44,124 nt of DNA from Clostridiales bacterium (lineage in GTDB: Bacteria > Bacillota > Clostridia > Oscillospirales > Oscillospiraceae): positions 1 to 44,124 of the forward strand of contig SFIY01000015.1 in assembly GCA_004555205.1 (NCBI GenBank). Reading direction: 5' to 3'. Below are positions 7,301 to 14,513 of the stretch, piece after piece. Each line of letters opens with the position of its first letter. Positions within the stretch are counted from its first letter, which is position 1. The position numbers were made by a program, and so were the translations under genes. A model generated the notes under the pieces. It saw only the letters and a list, made by a program, of their open reading frames with translations. It did no database searches and was not told where the DNA came from.

Positions 7301-8270
7301 CGGCAAGGTCGGCCTGCAGCTTGATATAGTCGCTGTCGTTCTCGATGGCGGCAATGGCCTCGGCCCGTTCCTCCTCGCTCAGGCTGCTGTCGTTGCGGAT
7401 GGCCTCCAACTGCAGTTCATAGGCGGCATTTTGCGCCTCAAGCCGGATCTTTTCCGCCTGCACAGCCGCCAGTTCCTTCAAATTGTTCTGCAGCTTGGTC
7501 TGTTCGCTGCGCAGAGAGTCCATGCCCTGCTGCAGCGTCAGCAGCGCCTGCTCCGTGGCGGAGTAAACGGCGTCCTCTCCTGCCGAGTGGATGGCACTTT
7601 TGGCATTTTCGATCTGCGAGCGGGCATCGTTCAACTGCCCCTCTGCACTGTCAAGCTGAGCGCTGATGGCGTCTGACAGCTTTTGAGACAGGGCATCCAG
7701 CTTTTTCTGATCCAGAATCACATGGAGCTGGCGATCGATATTGCCGCTGACGGTGACTCTTGCCACACCGGTGATGCCGTCGAGCTTGCCGGTCAGCGTG
7801 TCGCTGACGAAGTCGGAAAGCACCGCAATGTCCTTGCCGTCATAGGACACGGCGGCCACCTTCACCGGCAGCATGGAGGGATTGATCTTGAGGACAAAAG
7901 GAGCGCTGACGGTATCTCCCCAACTGCCCTGCAGGGCGCTGAGCTTCTGCTGGATGTCAACGCTGATGGTATCCATATTGACGCCGTCTTCAAATTCCAG
8001 CACGACCATGGACACACTGTCCTGCGAGGTGGAGGTGACGGACTTGATCTGATTCAGCGTGGCCATGGACTGCTCCACCGGCCGGGTCACATCCGCCTCT
8101 ATCGCCTCGGGACTGGCGCCGGGATCGGTGGTCACGATAATGACATAGGGGAAATTCATATTGGGCATCAGATCGGGCGTCATCTTCAAATACGCCACCA
8201 CGCCCAACACCAGCACAGCCAACACGGCCACAAAGACGGTCAGCGGCTTTTTAACGCTGAATCTCGGCAT
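4398..8270 (-). CDS. RND-family efflux permease with coiled-coil insertion and Met/Ser-rich loop
   Basis: A 1290-residue inner membrane transporter of the AcrB/HAE1 type, longer than the usual 1020-1050. TM1 is near 10-28. The first half has the family motif GLAVAVGMLVDNSVVVIEN (618-636) with the proton-relay Asp628 followed by Asn instead of the second Asp of AcrB. The second half has GFVMLVGIIVNNGIVLVDY (1174-1192). Between the porter subdomains at about 186-415 lies an inserted region rich in Gln, Glu, Ala and Leu that reads as a long coiled coil. Residues 997-1030 are almost only Ser, Met and Gly. No adaptor (HlyD-like) or outer-membrane gene is adjacent, so it may act alone in a single-membrane cell. 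Substrate is unknown. The ATG at 8270 has AGGAGC upstream. Confidence 0.9.
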   Translation of the reverse strand: MPRFSVKKPLTVFVAVLAVLVLGVVAYLKMTPDLMPNMNFPYVIIVTTDPGASPEAIEADVTRPVEQSMATLNQIKSVTSTSQDSVSMVVLEFEDGVNMDTISVDIQQKLSALQGSWGDTVSAPFVLKINPSMLPVKVAAVSYDGKDIAVLSDFVSDTLTGKLDGITGVARVTVSGNIDRQLHVILDQKKLDALSQKLSDAISAQLDSAEGQLNDARSQIENAKSAIHSAGEDAVYSATEQALLTLQQGMDSLRSEQTKLQNNLKELAAVQAEKIRLEAQNAAYELQLEAIRNDSSLSEEERAEAIAAIENDSDYIKLQADLAALDVRIAALGTSWEEAQATAEKWQAALDDISARLKELEDSDAGRIARQVSTGVMTLADGAMQLISANVQMDLALAQIDEGFATLAESRTAALDAADLGSTLNISTITALLTAQNFSMPAGYLQEDGVNYMVSVGDEITSREDLESMVLFDMGLDGIAPIRLSDVAEVFITDNADEVYTKLNGSDGLIATFTKQSTYATADVSGNIRDRFDELEEEYPGLSFVSLMDQGEYIYIIINSILSSLGWGALFSVLILYLFLRDLRPTVITLCAIPISLVFAVVLMYFSGVTINMISLSGLAVAVGMLVDNSVVVIENIYRLRAMGASVTQAAVSGAKQVLGAITSSTLTTVCVFAPIVFVEGITRQLFTDLALTMTYSLLASLIVALTLVPAMAAGMLKKEKPQKAGLLDRIYPAYRKAISWSLQHKLIVLAAALLLLVGSAWAALARGFTFMPEIDMNTVNLTITMPEDADRETAVELADEVLKRAATVENVETVGAMMSSGSGMSMMSSQGGAYDVTAYITLPEGASGAKAGKEIVRLCEDLDCQVSADGAMAMMSYITGDGISVNVYGNDMETLQQTARDLATTLENVPGTAEVSDGLEEASEALHISIDRNAAMRKGVTVAQIYMQIAAALTDSATMADMTLDQLDVDVVVESPEESRMTREKLLDLEITNSSSMSGMSSMGSSMSGMGGSMSGMSGSMSSMSSGMGTEASAAEPVSFKLSEVATIEDTVSLHTISRSEQRRYVTVTAAVEEGYNVTKLTGEVQRAVDGMTLPEGVSVEFAGENEAIMEAMKQLMLMLLLGVVLVYFIMVAQFQSLKSPFIVMFTIPLAFTGGFLALLISGIEVSVISLIGFVMLVGIIVNNGIVLVDYINQQRLAGMERREAIIDAGVTRLRPILMTSITTILGLVVMAFGGDAGTALMQPVALVCIGGLLYATLMTLFVVPCMYDMVNKRELRKVEEAELQTLEM

Positions 8271-8296
8271 ACACTTCTTGCTCCTTTATTGAAAAC

Positions 8297-8309
8297 GAGA
8301 TGTTATCTC
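8297..8309 (-). promoter_or_regulatory. Small palindrome upstream of the RND gene
   Basis: GAGAT-GTT-ATCTC lies in the AT-rich leader some 30 bases before the ATG and just downstream of several possible -10 boxes. It could be an operator; nothing else supports this. Confidence 0.25.
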
Positions 8310-8390
8310 ATAACAATATATTCTATATTAGCTTAGCATTTCTTTTTGCCGAAAACAAGATGCGGCAGCAAATGTTCACGATTCGGTCAC

Positions 8391-8428
8391 AAAAAAATCG
8401 GTGCACCTGCCCGTGAGCAGATGCACCG
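8391..8428 (-). terminator. Terminator of the first GAPDH gene
   Basis: On the minus strand CGGTGCA pairs with TGCACCG, and CTGC with GCAG inside, followed by a run of seven T. It begins 17 bases after the gap stop. Confidence 0.85.
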
Positions 8429-8444
8429 TGAAGGGATTGTATTT

Positions 8445-9491
8445 TTATTTGCCGGGAACCTCGCCCATTTCGGACAGGTGATCCATGGTATACATATGCT
8501 CCAGCATACGCACGACCTGATTGCTGTAGCCGAACTCGTTATCGTACCAGGCAATCAGCTTGACAAAGTCCTGATCCAGCATGATGCCGGCGGTTTCGTC
8601 AAAAATGCAGGGGCAGGGATTGCCGATCATATCGGTGGAAACCACCTGGTCGGCGGTATAGGCGATGATGCCCTTCATGTAGGTTTCGCTGGCGTGACGG
8701 ACGGCATAGCAGATGTCGGCGTAGGTAGTCGTGGTGCCCAGACGGGCGGTCAAATCCACCACGGACACATCGGCGGTGGGAACGCGGAAGGACATACCGG
8801 TCATCTTGCCCATCAGGCCGGGAATCACGCGGCCCACGGCCTTGGCAGCGCCGGTGGAGGAGGGAATGATGTTGTTCAGGATGGAACGGCCGGTGCGCCA
8901 GTCGCCGCCGCCGCGGGAGTCAACCGTCTTCTGCTTGGCGGTGGAGGCGTGGATGGTGGACATCAGGCTCTGCTCGATGCCAAACTCATCATAGATGACC
9001 TTGGCCAGAGGTGCCAGACAGTTGGTGGTGCAGCTTGCGTTGGAGATGACCTTCATATCGGGGCGGTATTCATCGCTGTTGACGCCGTAAACGAAGGTAG
9101 GTGTTGCCTCATCCTTGCCGGGGGCCGTCAGGATGACCTTCTTAGCGCCGCCCCGGAAGTGACGGGAGGCCTTTTCGGTGGTGTTATAGGCGCCGGTGGA
9201 TTCAATGATGTACTCTGCGCCGCAGGTGCTCCAGGGAATCAGCGCCGCGTCAGACTCGCTGAAGATCTTGATCTTGTGGCCGTTGAGCACCAGATCGCCG
9301 CCGATATGCTCCACCGTTCCGTTAAAGTTACGAAATACGGAGTCATACTTGACCTGATAGACCATGTAGTCGATGTCCGCCTTGCGCAGATTGATGCCGC
9401 AAATATCAAACTTCTCCGGATTTTCCGACAAGATGCGCAGGACAACGCGGCCGATGCGTCCAAAACCATTGATACCGATTTTGATAGCCAT
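8445..9491 (-). CDS. Glyceraldehyde-3-phosphate dehydrogenase, divergent paralogue (possible NADP type)
   Basis: A 348-residue GAPDH, oxidising glyceraldehyde 3-phosphate to 1,3-bisphosphoglycerate or the reverse. The Rossmann motif is INGFGRIGR (7-15), the active-site block ASCTTNCLAP has Cys154, and His181 follows. At the end of the second beta strand the usual Asn-Asp-Leu, whose Asp holds the NAD ribose, is replaced by INLRK (33-37). The same Asp is missing in GapB-type enzymes that prefer NADP, so an NADP-linked or biosynthetic role is inferred, not shown. It has its own terminator and a candidate -10 box, and lies downstream of a GntR regulator, with a second canonical GAPDH beyond that. 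Confidence 0.9.
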   Translation of the reverse strand: MAIKIGINGFGRIGRVVLRILSENPEKFDICGINLRKADIDYMVYQVKYDSVFRNFNGTVEHIGGDLVLNGHKIKIFSESDAALIPWSTCGAEYIIESTGAYNTTEKASRHFRGGAKKVILTAPGKDEATPTFVYGVNSDEYRPDMKVISNASCTTNCLAPLAKVIYDEFGIEQSLMSTIHASTAKQKTVDSRGGGDWRTGRSILNNIIPSSTGAAKAVGRVIPGLMGKMTGMSFRVPTADVSVVDLTARLGTTTTYADICYAVRHASETYMKGIIAYTADQVVSTDMIGNPCPCIFDETAGIMLDQDFVKLIAWYDNEFGYSNQVVRMLEHMYTMDHLSEMGEVPGK

Positions 9492-9566
9492 AATTTTGCA
9501 TTCCTTTCCCCGTCACATATTTTGTGTGGTCTGCGCCAATGACGCAGCTTGTTTGATTCTATGATT

Positions 9567-9572
9567 ATTATA
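9567..9572 (-). promoter_or_regulatory. Candidate -10 box for the first GAPDH gene
   Basis: Minus strand TATAAT about 75 bases before the ATG in a very AT-rich tract (9550-9750). No convincing -35 box at ideal spacing was found. A small CTGCG/CGCAG hairpin lies in the leader near 9533-9548. The rest of 9492-9773 shows no gene. Confidence 0.4.
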
Positions 9573-9773
9573 ACAATACAAATGAAATGTGTCTTGTACA
9601 ATTGCGCAAAATGGTATACGAAAAACCGGGTGCGATTTTGGATTTTTTAAACAATTCAGACAAAAAAATCAAAAATTTTCGCCGAATATTCCATACATTT
9701 CAAACCTATTTGACATATAAAGCAAATCAACAAAGAGCATTTATGCGCCACACACGGACACGCGTTTTGCACG

Positions 9774-9802
9774 AAAAACGGCGCCGCACAAGGCGGCGCC
9801 GC
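9774..9802 (-). terminator. Terminator of the GntR regulator gene
   Basis: CGGCGCCG (9779-9786 and 9794-9801) pairs with its copy around a 7-base loop, followed on the minus strand by TTTTT. It lies 15 bases after the gntR stop. Confidence 0.85.
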
Positions 9803-9816
9803 AGAGAAAAACAAAT

Positions 9817-10593
9817 TCAGTTGATGGTACGCACAAAGCTCATGCCGCTCTTTTGCATATGCACATCCAGGCGCACACGGTCAGCGCGCATATAGCTGAG
9901 GGTGTATTCGTAGATGCGGCCATCCTCGGTCTTGGTGCGGCGCTGGTGATAAAACGCGCAGCTTCCCTCCGGCACACCTAAAAGATGAGCGCGGGTCTCG
10001 TCGAGAATGACCGATTCATAGGTGTCCTCCGCGGAAAAGGGTGTGATGCCCACATGATACAGCAGGCTGTAAAAGCTGTGGGTCTGCACCATGTCACGGG
10101 TCAGGTTGGGGTAGATGTACTGGGGATAATAGGAGGTTTCCAGAATCAGCGGCTCACCGTCGGCGTTGCGGATACGGGTAAAGCAGTAAACGGCGGTACC
10201 CTCCTGCAGCTCCATCTTTTCACAAATGGCGCGGGGCGGCATAATCACACCGAAATCCACCAATGTGGACGAGGGCGTTTTGCCCAGAGAGGAAATCTCC
10301 GTGGTAAAGGAATAGCGCACGCCGCGGCGGTTGTTGGCCGGGTCTGTCACAAAGGTGCCCTTGCCGCGCTTGCGCACGACCAGACCCTCGTCCTCCAGCT
10401 CGCCGATGGCCTGACGGACCGTATTGCGGCTGATACGCAGCGCGCGGCAGAGCTCCGTTTCGGAGGGAAGCAGATCCCCCACAGACAGTGCGCCGGAAGA
10501 AATATAATGCTTAATAATACCTACAAGCTGCGCGTAGAGGGGAATATCGCTGCTTAACGACAGCTTATAGTCTAAAATCGGGTTGCGATCCAT
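9817..10593 (-). CDS. GntR-family regulator with UTRA domain (HutC subfamily)
   Basis: A 258-residue transcription factor. The N-terminal winged helix contains LYAQLVGIIKHYISSGAL, then LPSETELCRALRISRNTVRQAI and the wing ending RKRGKGTFV, typical of GntR. The rest is a UTRA effector domain, which in this family binds sugars, sugar phosphates, amino acids or similar small molecules. The start is taken at the ATG at 10593, which gives the normal family N-terminus; a longer frame from a GTG at 10623 overlaps the candidate operator. It lies between two GAPDH genes transcribed the same way, each with its own terminator, so control of one or both by a sugar-phosphate signal is plausible but not demonstrated. 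Confidence 0.9.
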   Translation of the reverse strand: MDRNPILDYKLSLSSDIPLYAQLVGIIKHYISSGALSVGDLLPSETELCRALRISRNTVRQAIGELEDEGLVVRKRGKGTFVTDPANNRRGVRYSFTTEISSLGKTPSSTLVDFGVIMPPRAICEKMELQEGTAVYCFTRIRNADGEPLILETSYYPQYIYPNLTRDMVQTHSFYSLLYHVGITPFSAEDTYESVILDETRAHLLGVPEGSCAFYHQRRTKTEDGRIYEYTLSYMRADRVRLDVHMQKSGMSFVRTIN

Positions 10594-10626
10594 GGTATAG
10601 GCGGTTCCTTTCGTTACGATCACTTT

Positions 10627-10656
10627 AGAATGTACTTGGTATATTTAATACATTCT
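10627..10656 (-). promoter_or_regulatory. Candidate GntR operator (inverted repeat)
   Basis: AGAATGTA (10627-10634) and TACATTCT (10649-10656) form a perfect 8-base inverted repeat with a 14-base AT-rich spacer. It sits immediately downstream of the -10 box, where a repressor would block transcription, which suggests autoregulation. Confidence 0.5.
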
Positions 10657-10657
10657 G

Positions 10658-10686
10658 ATTGTACCATAACTTTTTATGATTGAACA
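10658..10686 (-). promoter_or_regulatory. Candidate gntR promoter
   Basis: Minus strand TGTTCA (10681-10686), 17-base spacer, TACAAT (10658-10663). Confidence 0.5.
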
Positions 10687-10716
10687 GTCCTTTTGCAAAA
10701 AAATTTTCGGAAAAAC

Positions 10717-10757
10717 AAAAAAACGGGGCCGGCTCCACAGGAGTCAGCCCCGTTTTA
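10717..10757 (-). terminator. Terminator of the second GAPDH gene
   Basis: ACGGGGC pairs with GCCCCGT with an imperfect inner stem (ACTCC/GGAGC side), followed by at least seven T on the minus strand. It starts 8 bases after the stop. Confidence 0.85.
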
Positions 10758-10764
10758 AGCAAGA

Positions 10765-11775
10765 TCACTGATGATCCACGCTGTACATATGCTCGATCAG
10801 GCACAGCAGCTTGTCGGCATAGCCGATCTCGTTATCATACCAGGCAACGACCTTGACAAAGGTGTCGGTCAGCGCGATACCGGCCTTGGCGTCAAAGACG
10901 GAAGTGTCACTGACGCCCAGAAAGTCGGAGGAGACCACGGGTTCCTCCGTGTAGCCCAACACGCCCTTCAGCTCCCCTTCGGAGGCGGCCTTCATGGCAG
11001 CGCAGATGTCCTCATACTTGGTGGGCTTTTCCAGATTTACGGTCAGGTCCACCACGGACACATCCAGCGTGGGGACGCGGAAGGACATACCGGTCAGCTT
11101 GCCGTTCAATGCGGGAATGACCTTGCCCACGGCCTTGGCGGCCCCGGTGGACGAGGGGATAATATTGCCGGCTGCGGAACGACCGCCGCGCCAATCCTTC
11201 AGAGAAACGCCGTCCACGGTCTTCTGCGTGGCCGTTGTGGCATGCACGGTGGTCATCAAACCGTCGGCAATGCCGAAATGATCGTGCAGCACCTTGGCAA
11301 TGGGCGCCAGACAGTTGGTGGTGCAGCTTGCATTGGAGACGAAGGTCATCTCCGGGGTATACTTGTCCTGATTGACGCCCATGACAAACATCGGGGTGTC
11401 ATCCTTGGAGGGTGCGGACATGACCACATGCTTCGCGCCGGCGTCAATATGTCCCTGCGCTTTTTCCTTCGTCAGAAACAGGCCGGTGCACTCCAGCACA
11501 TATTCCGCCCTCAGCTCCTTCCAAGGCAGCCTGGCAGGATCGCGCTCGGCATAAACGGGGATGCTTTTGCCGTTGACGATAATGGCGTTTTCCGTGGCGT
11601 CCACCGTTCCGCTGAATTTGCCGTGCATCGTATCGTACTTCAGCATATAGGCCAGATAATCCGCGGGACACAGGTCGTTAATGCCGACGATCTCGATTTC
11701 GGGGTGATTTGTGACCAGGCGCATGACCATGCGGCCAATGCGGCCAAAACCGTTAATACCGACTTTAATACTCAT
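10765..11775 (-). CDS. gap: Glyceraldehyde-3-phosphate dehydrogenase, canonical NAD type
   Basis: A 336-residue glycolytic GAPDH. It has INGFGRIGR (7-15), the NAD-selecting Asp34 in GINDL, active-site Cys151 in SNASCTTNCLAP, His178, and the S-loop DWRGGRSAAGNIIPSSTGAA. Sequence and length are those of standard clostridial GapA. The start at 11775 gives the usual MSIKVGINGFGRIG beginning; the frame runs further upstream to 11811 without a ribosome binding site. It has its own promoter and terminator, so it is probably monocistronic. It differs clearly from the second copy at 8445-9491, so the two are not a recent duplication. Confidence 0.95.
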   Translation of the reverse strand: MSIKVGINGFGRIGRMVMRLVTNHPEIEIVGINDLCPADYLAYMLKYDTMHGKFSGTVDATENAIIVNGKSIPVYAERDPARLPWKELRAEYVLECTGLFLTKEKAQGHIDAGAKHVVMSAPSKDDTPMFVMGVNQDKYTPEMTFVSNASCTTNCLAPIAKVLHDHFGIADGLMTTVHATTATQKTVDGVSLKDWRGGRSAAGNIIPSSTGAAKAVGKVIPALNGKLTGMSFRVPTLDVSVVDLTVNLEKPTKYEDICAAMKAASEGELKGVLGYTEEPVVSSDFLGVSDTSVFDAKAGIALTDTFVKVVAWYDNEIGYADKLLCLIEHMYSVDHQ

Positions 11776-11825
11776 AAAACAACATCCTCTCTCATGGAAT
11801 ATTTCAAACACATGGTATGTTTGGC

Positions 11826-11866
11826 GTTATATGATGTGCACGCAATACGGCAATCACCATTTGCCG
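11826..11866 (-). promoter_or_regulatory. Candidate gap promoter with palindrome over the -35 box
   Basis: Minus strand TTGCCG (11848-11853), 16-base spacer, TATAAC (11826-11831). CGGCAA (11848-11853) and TTGCCG (11861-11866) form an inverted repeat with a 7-base spacer that overlaps the -35 box and could bind a regulator. Confidence 0.45.
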
Positions 11867-11899
11867 TTTTTTAAATTTCATTTTCATCCGACAAAAAGC

Positions 11900-11928
11900 T
11901 TGTTTTTTTGCCGTCTCTTTGTTAAGAT
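11900..11928 (+). promoter_or_regulatory. Weak candidate promoter for the histidine kinase-mnmA pair
   Basis: TTGTTT (11900-11905), 17-base spacer, TAAGAT (11923-11928), about 90 bases before the kinase ATG. The -35 box is poor. Confidence 0.35.
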
Positions 11929-12018
11929 ATGGCTAAATTACAGACGCTTAATCATAGCGCGGCAGGGATAATATATCCCGTCGGGCAAAGAATATAAGGA
12001 AGCAGAGGAGGGAACGAA

Positions 12019-12852
12019 ATGAGCTGTAACGACCGGGATAACGATCGGGATATGATAGAATTGTTGGGCAATGTGCTGCCTGCCGTGGCAAATCAGATGC
12101 GCCTTCCGCTGAGTAATATTCACGGAGCCGCAGCGGCATTGATTCCTCCTGAGCTGCGTGAACAAGACGAAGCCTGCGACGTGAATGCCGCCATTTTGTA
12201 TCAGGGCTACTATCGGATGCTGCGGGTAATGAATAATCTGGCTTCTGCTTCTATATTAAAGGAATCCACGCCTTTTGTCAAAAAAAATCTTGAATTGGTG
12301 CAGTGGCTGCGGGAAATTTGCCTGGTGGCGGAGCCGGTGCTGCGGGAAAAGAAGATCACCATGCACTATAGCTGTGACCTGACGGCCCATATAGTGGCGG
12401 TGGAGAAGTATTATTTGGAGCGTCTGGTGTGGAATTTGCTGTCCAACGCCGCCAAATATACGCCCAAAGGCGGCAAGATCACCGTTTCACTGCGTTTGCG
12501 CGAGCGGTATGTGTATCTGTCTGTGGCAGATACCGGCTGCGGCATGACGGATGAGGAAAAGAAGGCGGCTTTTTCACGCTATGCACATTGCGAGCCGTCG
12601 CTGAACCACGGGATCGGATTGGGTTTGCCCCTTTGCTGGCGCATTGCGGAGGGTCACGGCGGACGACTGGTGCTGGAGTCTGTTAAGGGACAGGGCACCT
12701 GCGTGACGGTTTGCCTGCCCGATGAGCGCAGCGACGCGGCGCAATTGCGCGATCACCAGGGATTTGACTATCACGGCGGTTTCCAGCCACATTTGGTGGA
12801 GTTGGCGGATGCACTGTCTTATCAATCCTTCCTGCAAAAAAATATGGATTGA
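12019..12852 (+). CDS. Cytoplasmic histidine-kinase-like ATPase with altered phosphoacceptor motif
   Basis: A 277-residue protein without membrane segments or a sensor domain. The C-terminal half is a full HATPase_c domain: N-box LVWNLLSNAAKYTPKGG, G1 box DTGCGM and G2 box GIGLGLPLCWRIAEGHGG. The N-terminal part aligns with a HisKA dimerisation helix, but the expected H-E-L-R-T-P-L reads N25-Q-M-R-L-P-L, so the phosphoacceptor His is Asn; His35 lies further on. A tail of about 45 residues follows the kinase domain. No response regulator is adjacent. It may phosphorylate another residue or act as a sensor or phosphatase without autophosphorylation. The ribosome binding site is GGAGGG. mnmA follows 52 bases later on the same strand. 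Confidence 0.85.
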   Translation: MSCNDRDNDRDMIELLGNVLPAVANQMRLPLSNIHGAAAALIPPELREQDEACDVNAAILYQGYYRMLRVMNNLASASILKESTPFVKKNLELVQWLREICLVAEPVLREKKITMHYSCDLTAHIVAVEKYYLERLVWNLLSNAAKYTPKGGKITVSLRLRERYVYLSVADTGCGMTDEEKKAAFSRYAHCEPSLNHGIGLGLPLCWRIAEGHGGRLVLESVKGQGTCVTVCLPDERSDAAQLRDHQGFDYHGGFQPHLVELADALSYQSFLQKNMD

Positions 12853-12904
12853 TCTTCCTTTGACAGTTTGACCCGACCTTACCAATATTATGCAGAGGTT
12901 TATC

Positions 12905-13966
12905 ATGGAACAGAAAAAAGTATTGGTCGCCATGTCCGGCGGTGTGGACAGCAGCGCGGCGGCGCTGCTGCTGCAGCAGAAAGGCTATCAGTGTGACGGC
13001 GCCATGCTGCGGTTATACCGGGGCGAGACGGAGGGAAGCTGCTGCAGCGCCGACGATGCAGAGGATGCACGCAGTGTGGCGTATCGCCTGGGCATGAAGT
13101 TCTATGTGTTTAATGAAACGGAGCGATTTCAAAGTCAGGTGATGGACCGCTTTGTATCGGAATACTGCGCCGGACGCACGCCCAATCCGTGCATCGACTG
13201 CAACCGCTGCCTGAAGTTCGGCGCACTGCTGGACCGGGCCTTGACGCTGGGCTATGACTATCTTGCCACAGGGCACTATGCCCGTGTGGGATTTGACGAG
13301 GCAACGCAGCGCTATCTGCTGCTGCGGGGCCGCGACCGCCGCAAGGATCAGAGCTATGTGCTGTATCAACTGACGCAGCACCAATTGGCGCACCTGCTGC
13401 TGCCTGTGGGCGAATATGACAAGCCTGCCATCCGTGACAGCGCCCGTCGGGCGGGACTGCGCAACGCGGACAAGGCGGACAGTCAGGATATTTGCTTCGT
13501 GCCGGACGGGGATTATGTGCGCTTTTTGCGTGAGTACGGCAAGGTGTCGCTGGAGCCGGGCGACTTTGTGGATAAGGAGGGCCGCGTATTGGGCCGGCAC
13601 AAAGGGCTGCCCTGCTATACCACCGGTCAGGGCAAGGGCCTTGGCATCAGCGTGGGCAGGCATGTGTATGTGGTAAAAAAGGATGCCGAGAGCAACACCA
13701 TTTTGCTGGGCGACAATGAGGATCTGTTTACCCGCACGCTGACGGCGGCGCGTTTTAACTGGATCTCCGTGGAGCATCCCGCCGAGCCGTTTCGCTGTAC
13801 GGCCAAAACGCGTTACAGCCAGGTGGAGGCGGCGGCCACCGTTACGCCGCTGCCCGACGGCACGGTGGAAGTGACCTTTGATGCGCCGCAGCGGGCCATT
13901 ACGGCCGGCCAGGCGGTGGTGCTGTATGACGACGAGGTTGTGATCGGCGGCGGTACGATCCAATAG
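12905..13966 (+). CDS. mnmA: tRNA-specific 2-thiouridylase
   Basis: A 353-residue enzyme that adds sulfur to U34 of Lys, Glu and Gln tRNAs. The PP-loop SGGVDSS (11-17) binds ATP. Two Cys needed for thiolation are seen, one in PNPCIDCN (Cys96 or Cys99, with Cys99 at the conserved place) and Cys197 in SQDICFVPDGDY. The C-terminal beta-barrel region ends normally. The start is the ATG at 12905 with AGAGG upstream; an upstream in-frame ATG at 12890 lacks a site. It probably shares a transcript with the kinase-like gene and ends at the terminator at 13994-14032. Confidence 0.95.
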   Translation: MEQKKVLVAMSGGVDSSAAALLLQQKGYQCDGAMLRLYRGETEGSCCSADDAEDARSVAYRLGMKFYVFNETERFQSQVMDRFVSEYCAGRTPNPCIDCNRCLKFGALLDRALTLGYDYLATGHYARVGFDEATQRYLLLRGRDRRKDQSYVLYQLTQHQLAHLLLPVGEYDKPAIRDSARRAGLRNADKADSQDICFVPDGDYVRFLREYGKVSLEPGDFVDKEGRVLGRHKGLPCYTTGQGKGLGISVGRHVYVVKKDAESNTILLGDNEDLFTRTLTAARFNWISVEHPAEPFRCTAKTRYSQVEAAATVTPLPDGTVEVTFDAPQRAITAGQAVVLYDDEVVIGGGTIQ

Positions 13967-13993
13967 GCGCGGACCACCGGGGGAGAGACCATC

Positions 13994-14032
13994 ACAAAAA
14001 AATGCTGCAGAAACTTCTGCAGCAATTTTTTT
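13994..14032. terminator. Bidirectional terminator between mnmA and aroQ
   Basis: TGCTGCAGA (14003-14011) and TCTGCAGCA (14016-14024) pair perfectly around AACT, with an A-run before and seven T after. It serves two converging units. Confidence 0.9.
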
Positions 14033-14075
14033 ATAATTGTGTGAGAGGCCCCTGTCAAAAAGGCCGCAAATGCCG

Positions 14076-14513
14076 TCAGCCGCCGAGCAGGTAATCCTTC
14101 AGGAACAAAATCGCCTGTCGGTAGCCGTCAAAGCCAAGGCCCATATATGTCTTGACACAAGCCATGCCGACATAGGAGATTTGGCGAAAAGCCTCACGGC
14201 TTTTCACATCGGAAAGATGCACCTCCACCGCCGGAATCGACACGGCTTTGAGCGCATCGAGGATGGCGATGCTGGTGTGGGTATAGGCGGCGGGATTGAT
14301 GATAATGCCGTCTGCCCTGCCGCAGGCCTGCTGAATCTTATCCACAATGGCGCCTTCGTGGTTGGACTGGAACAGCTCGCAGTCGATGCCGTTTTCCGCG
14401 CAGGTGCTGCGGATCAACTCCTGCAGGGCCGCATAGCTCTGCGCGCCGTAAACGGACGGCTCACGAAGGCCCAGCATATTGATGTTGGGGCCGTTGATAA
14501 TCAGAAATTTCAT
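14076..14513 (-). CDS. aroQ: 3-Dehydroquinate dehydratase, type II
   Basis: A 145-residue flavodoxin-fold enzyme that dehydrates 3-dehydroquinate to 3-dehydroshikimate. The signature start MKFLIINGPNINMLGLREPS includes the conserved Asn and Arg, followed by catalytic Tyr22 in the flexible lid. NPAAYTHTSIAILDAL and VEVHLSDV (His99) are the substrate-binding blocks. Length is typical of type II dodecamers. Its ATG overlaps the stop of the upstream fusion gene by four bases, so it is translationally coupled. It is the last gene of the shikimate operon. Confidence 0.97.
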   Translation of the reverse strand: MKFLIINGPNINMLGLREPSVYGAQSYAALQELIRSTCAENGIDCELFQSNHEGAIVDKIQQACGRADGIIINPAAYTHTSIAILDALKAVSIPAVEVHLSDVKSREAFRQISYVGMACVKTYMGLGFDGYRQAILFLKDYLLGG

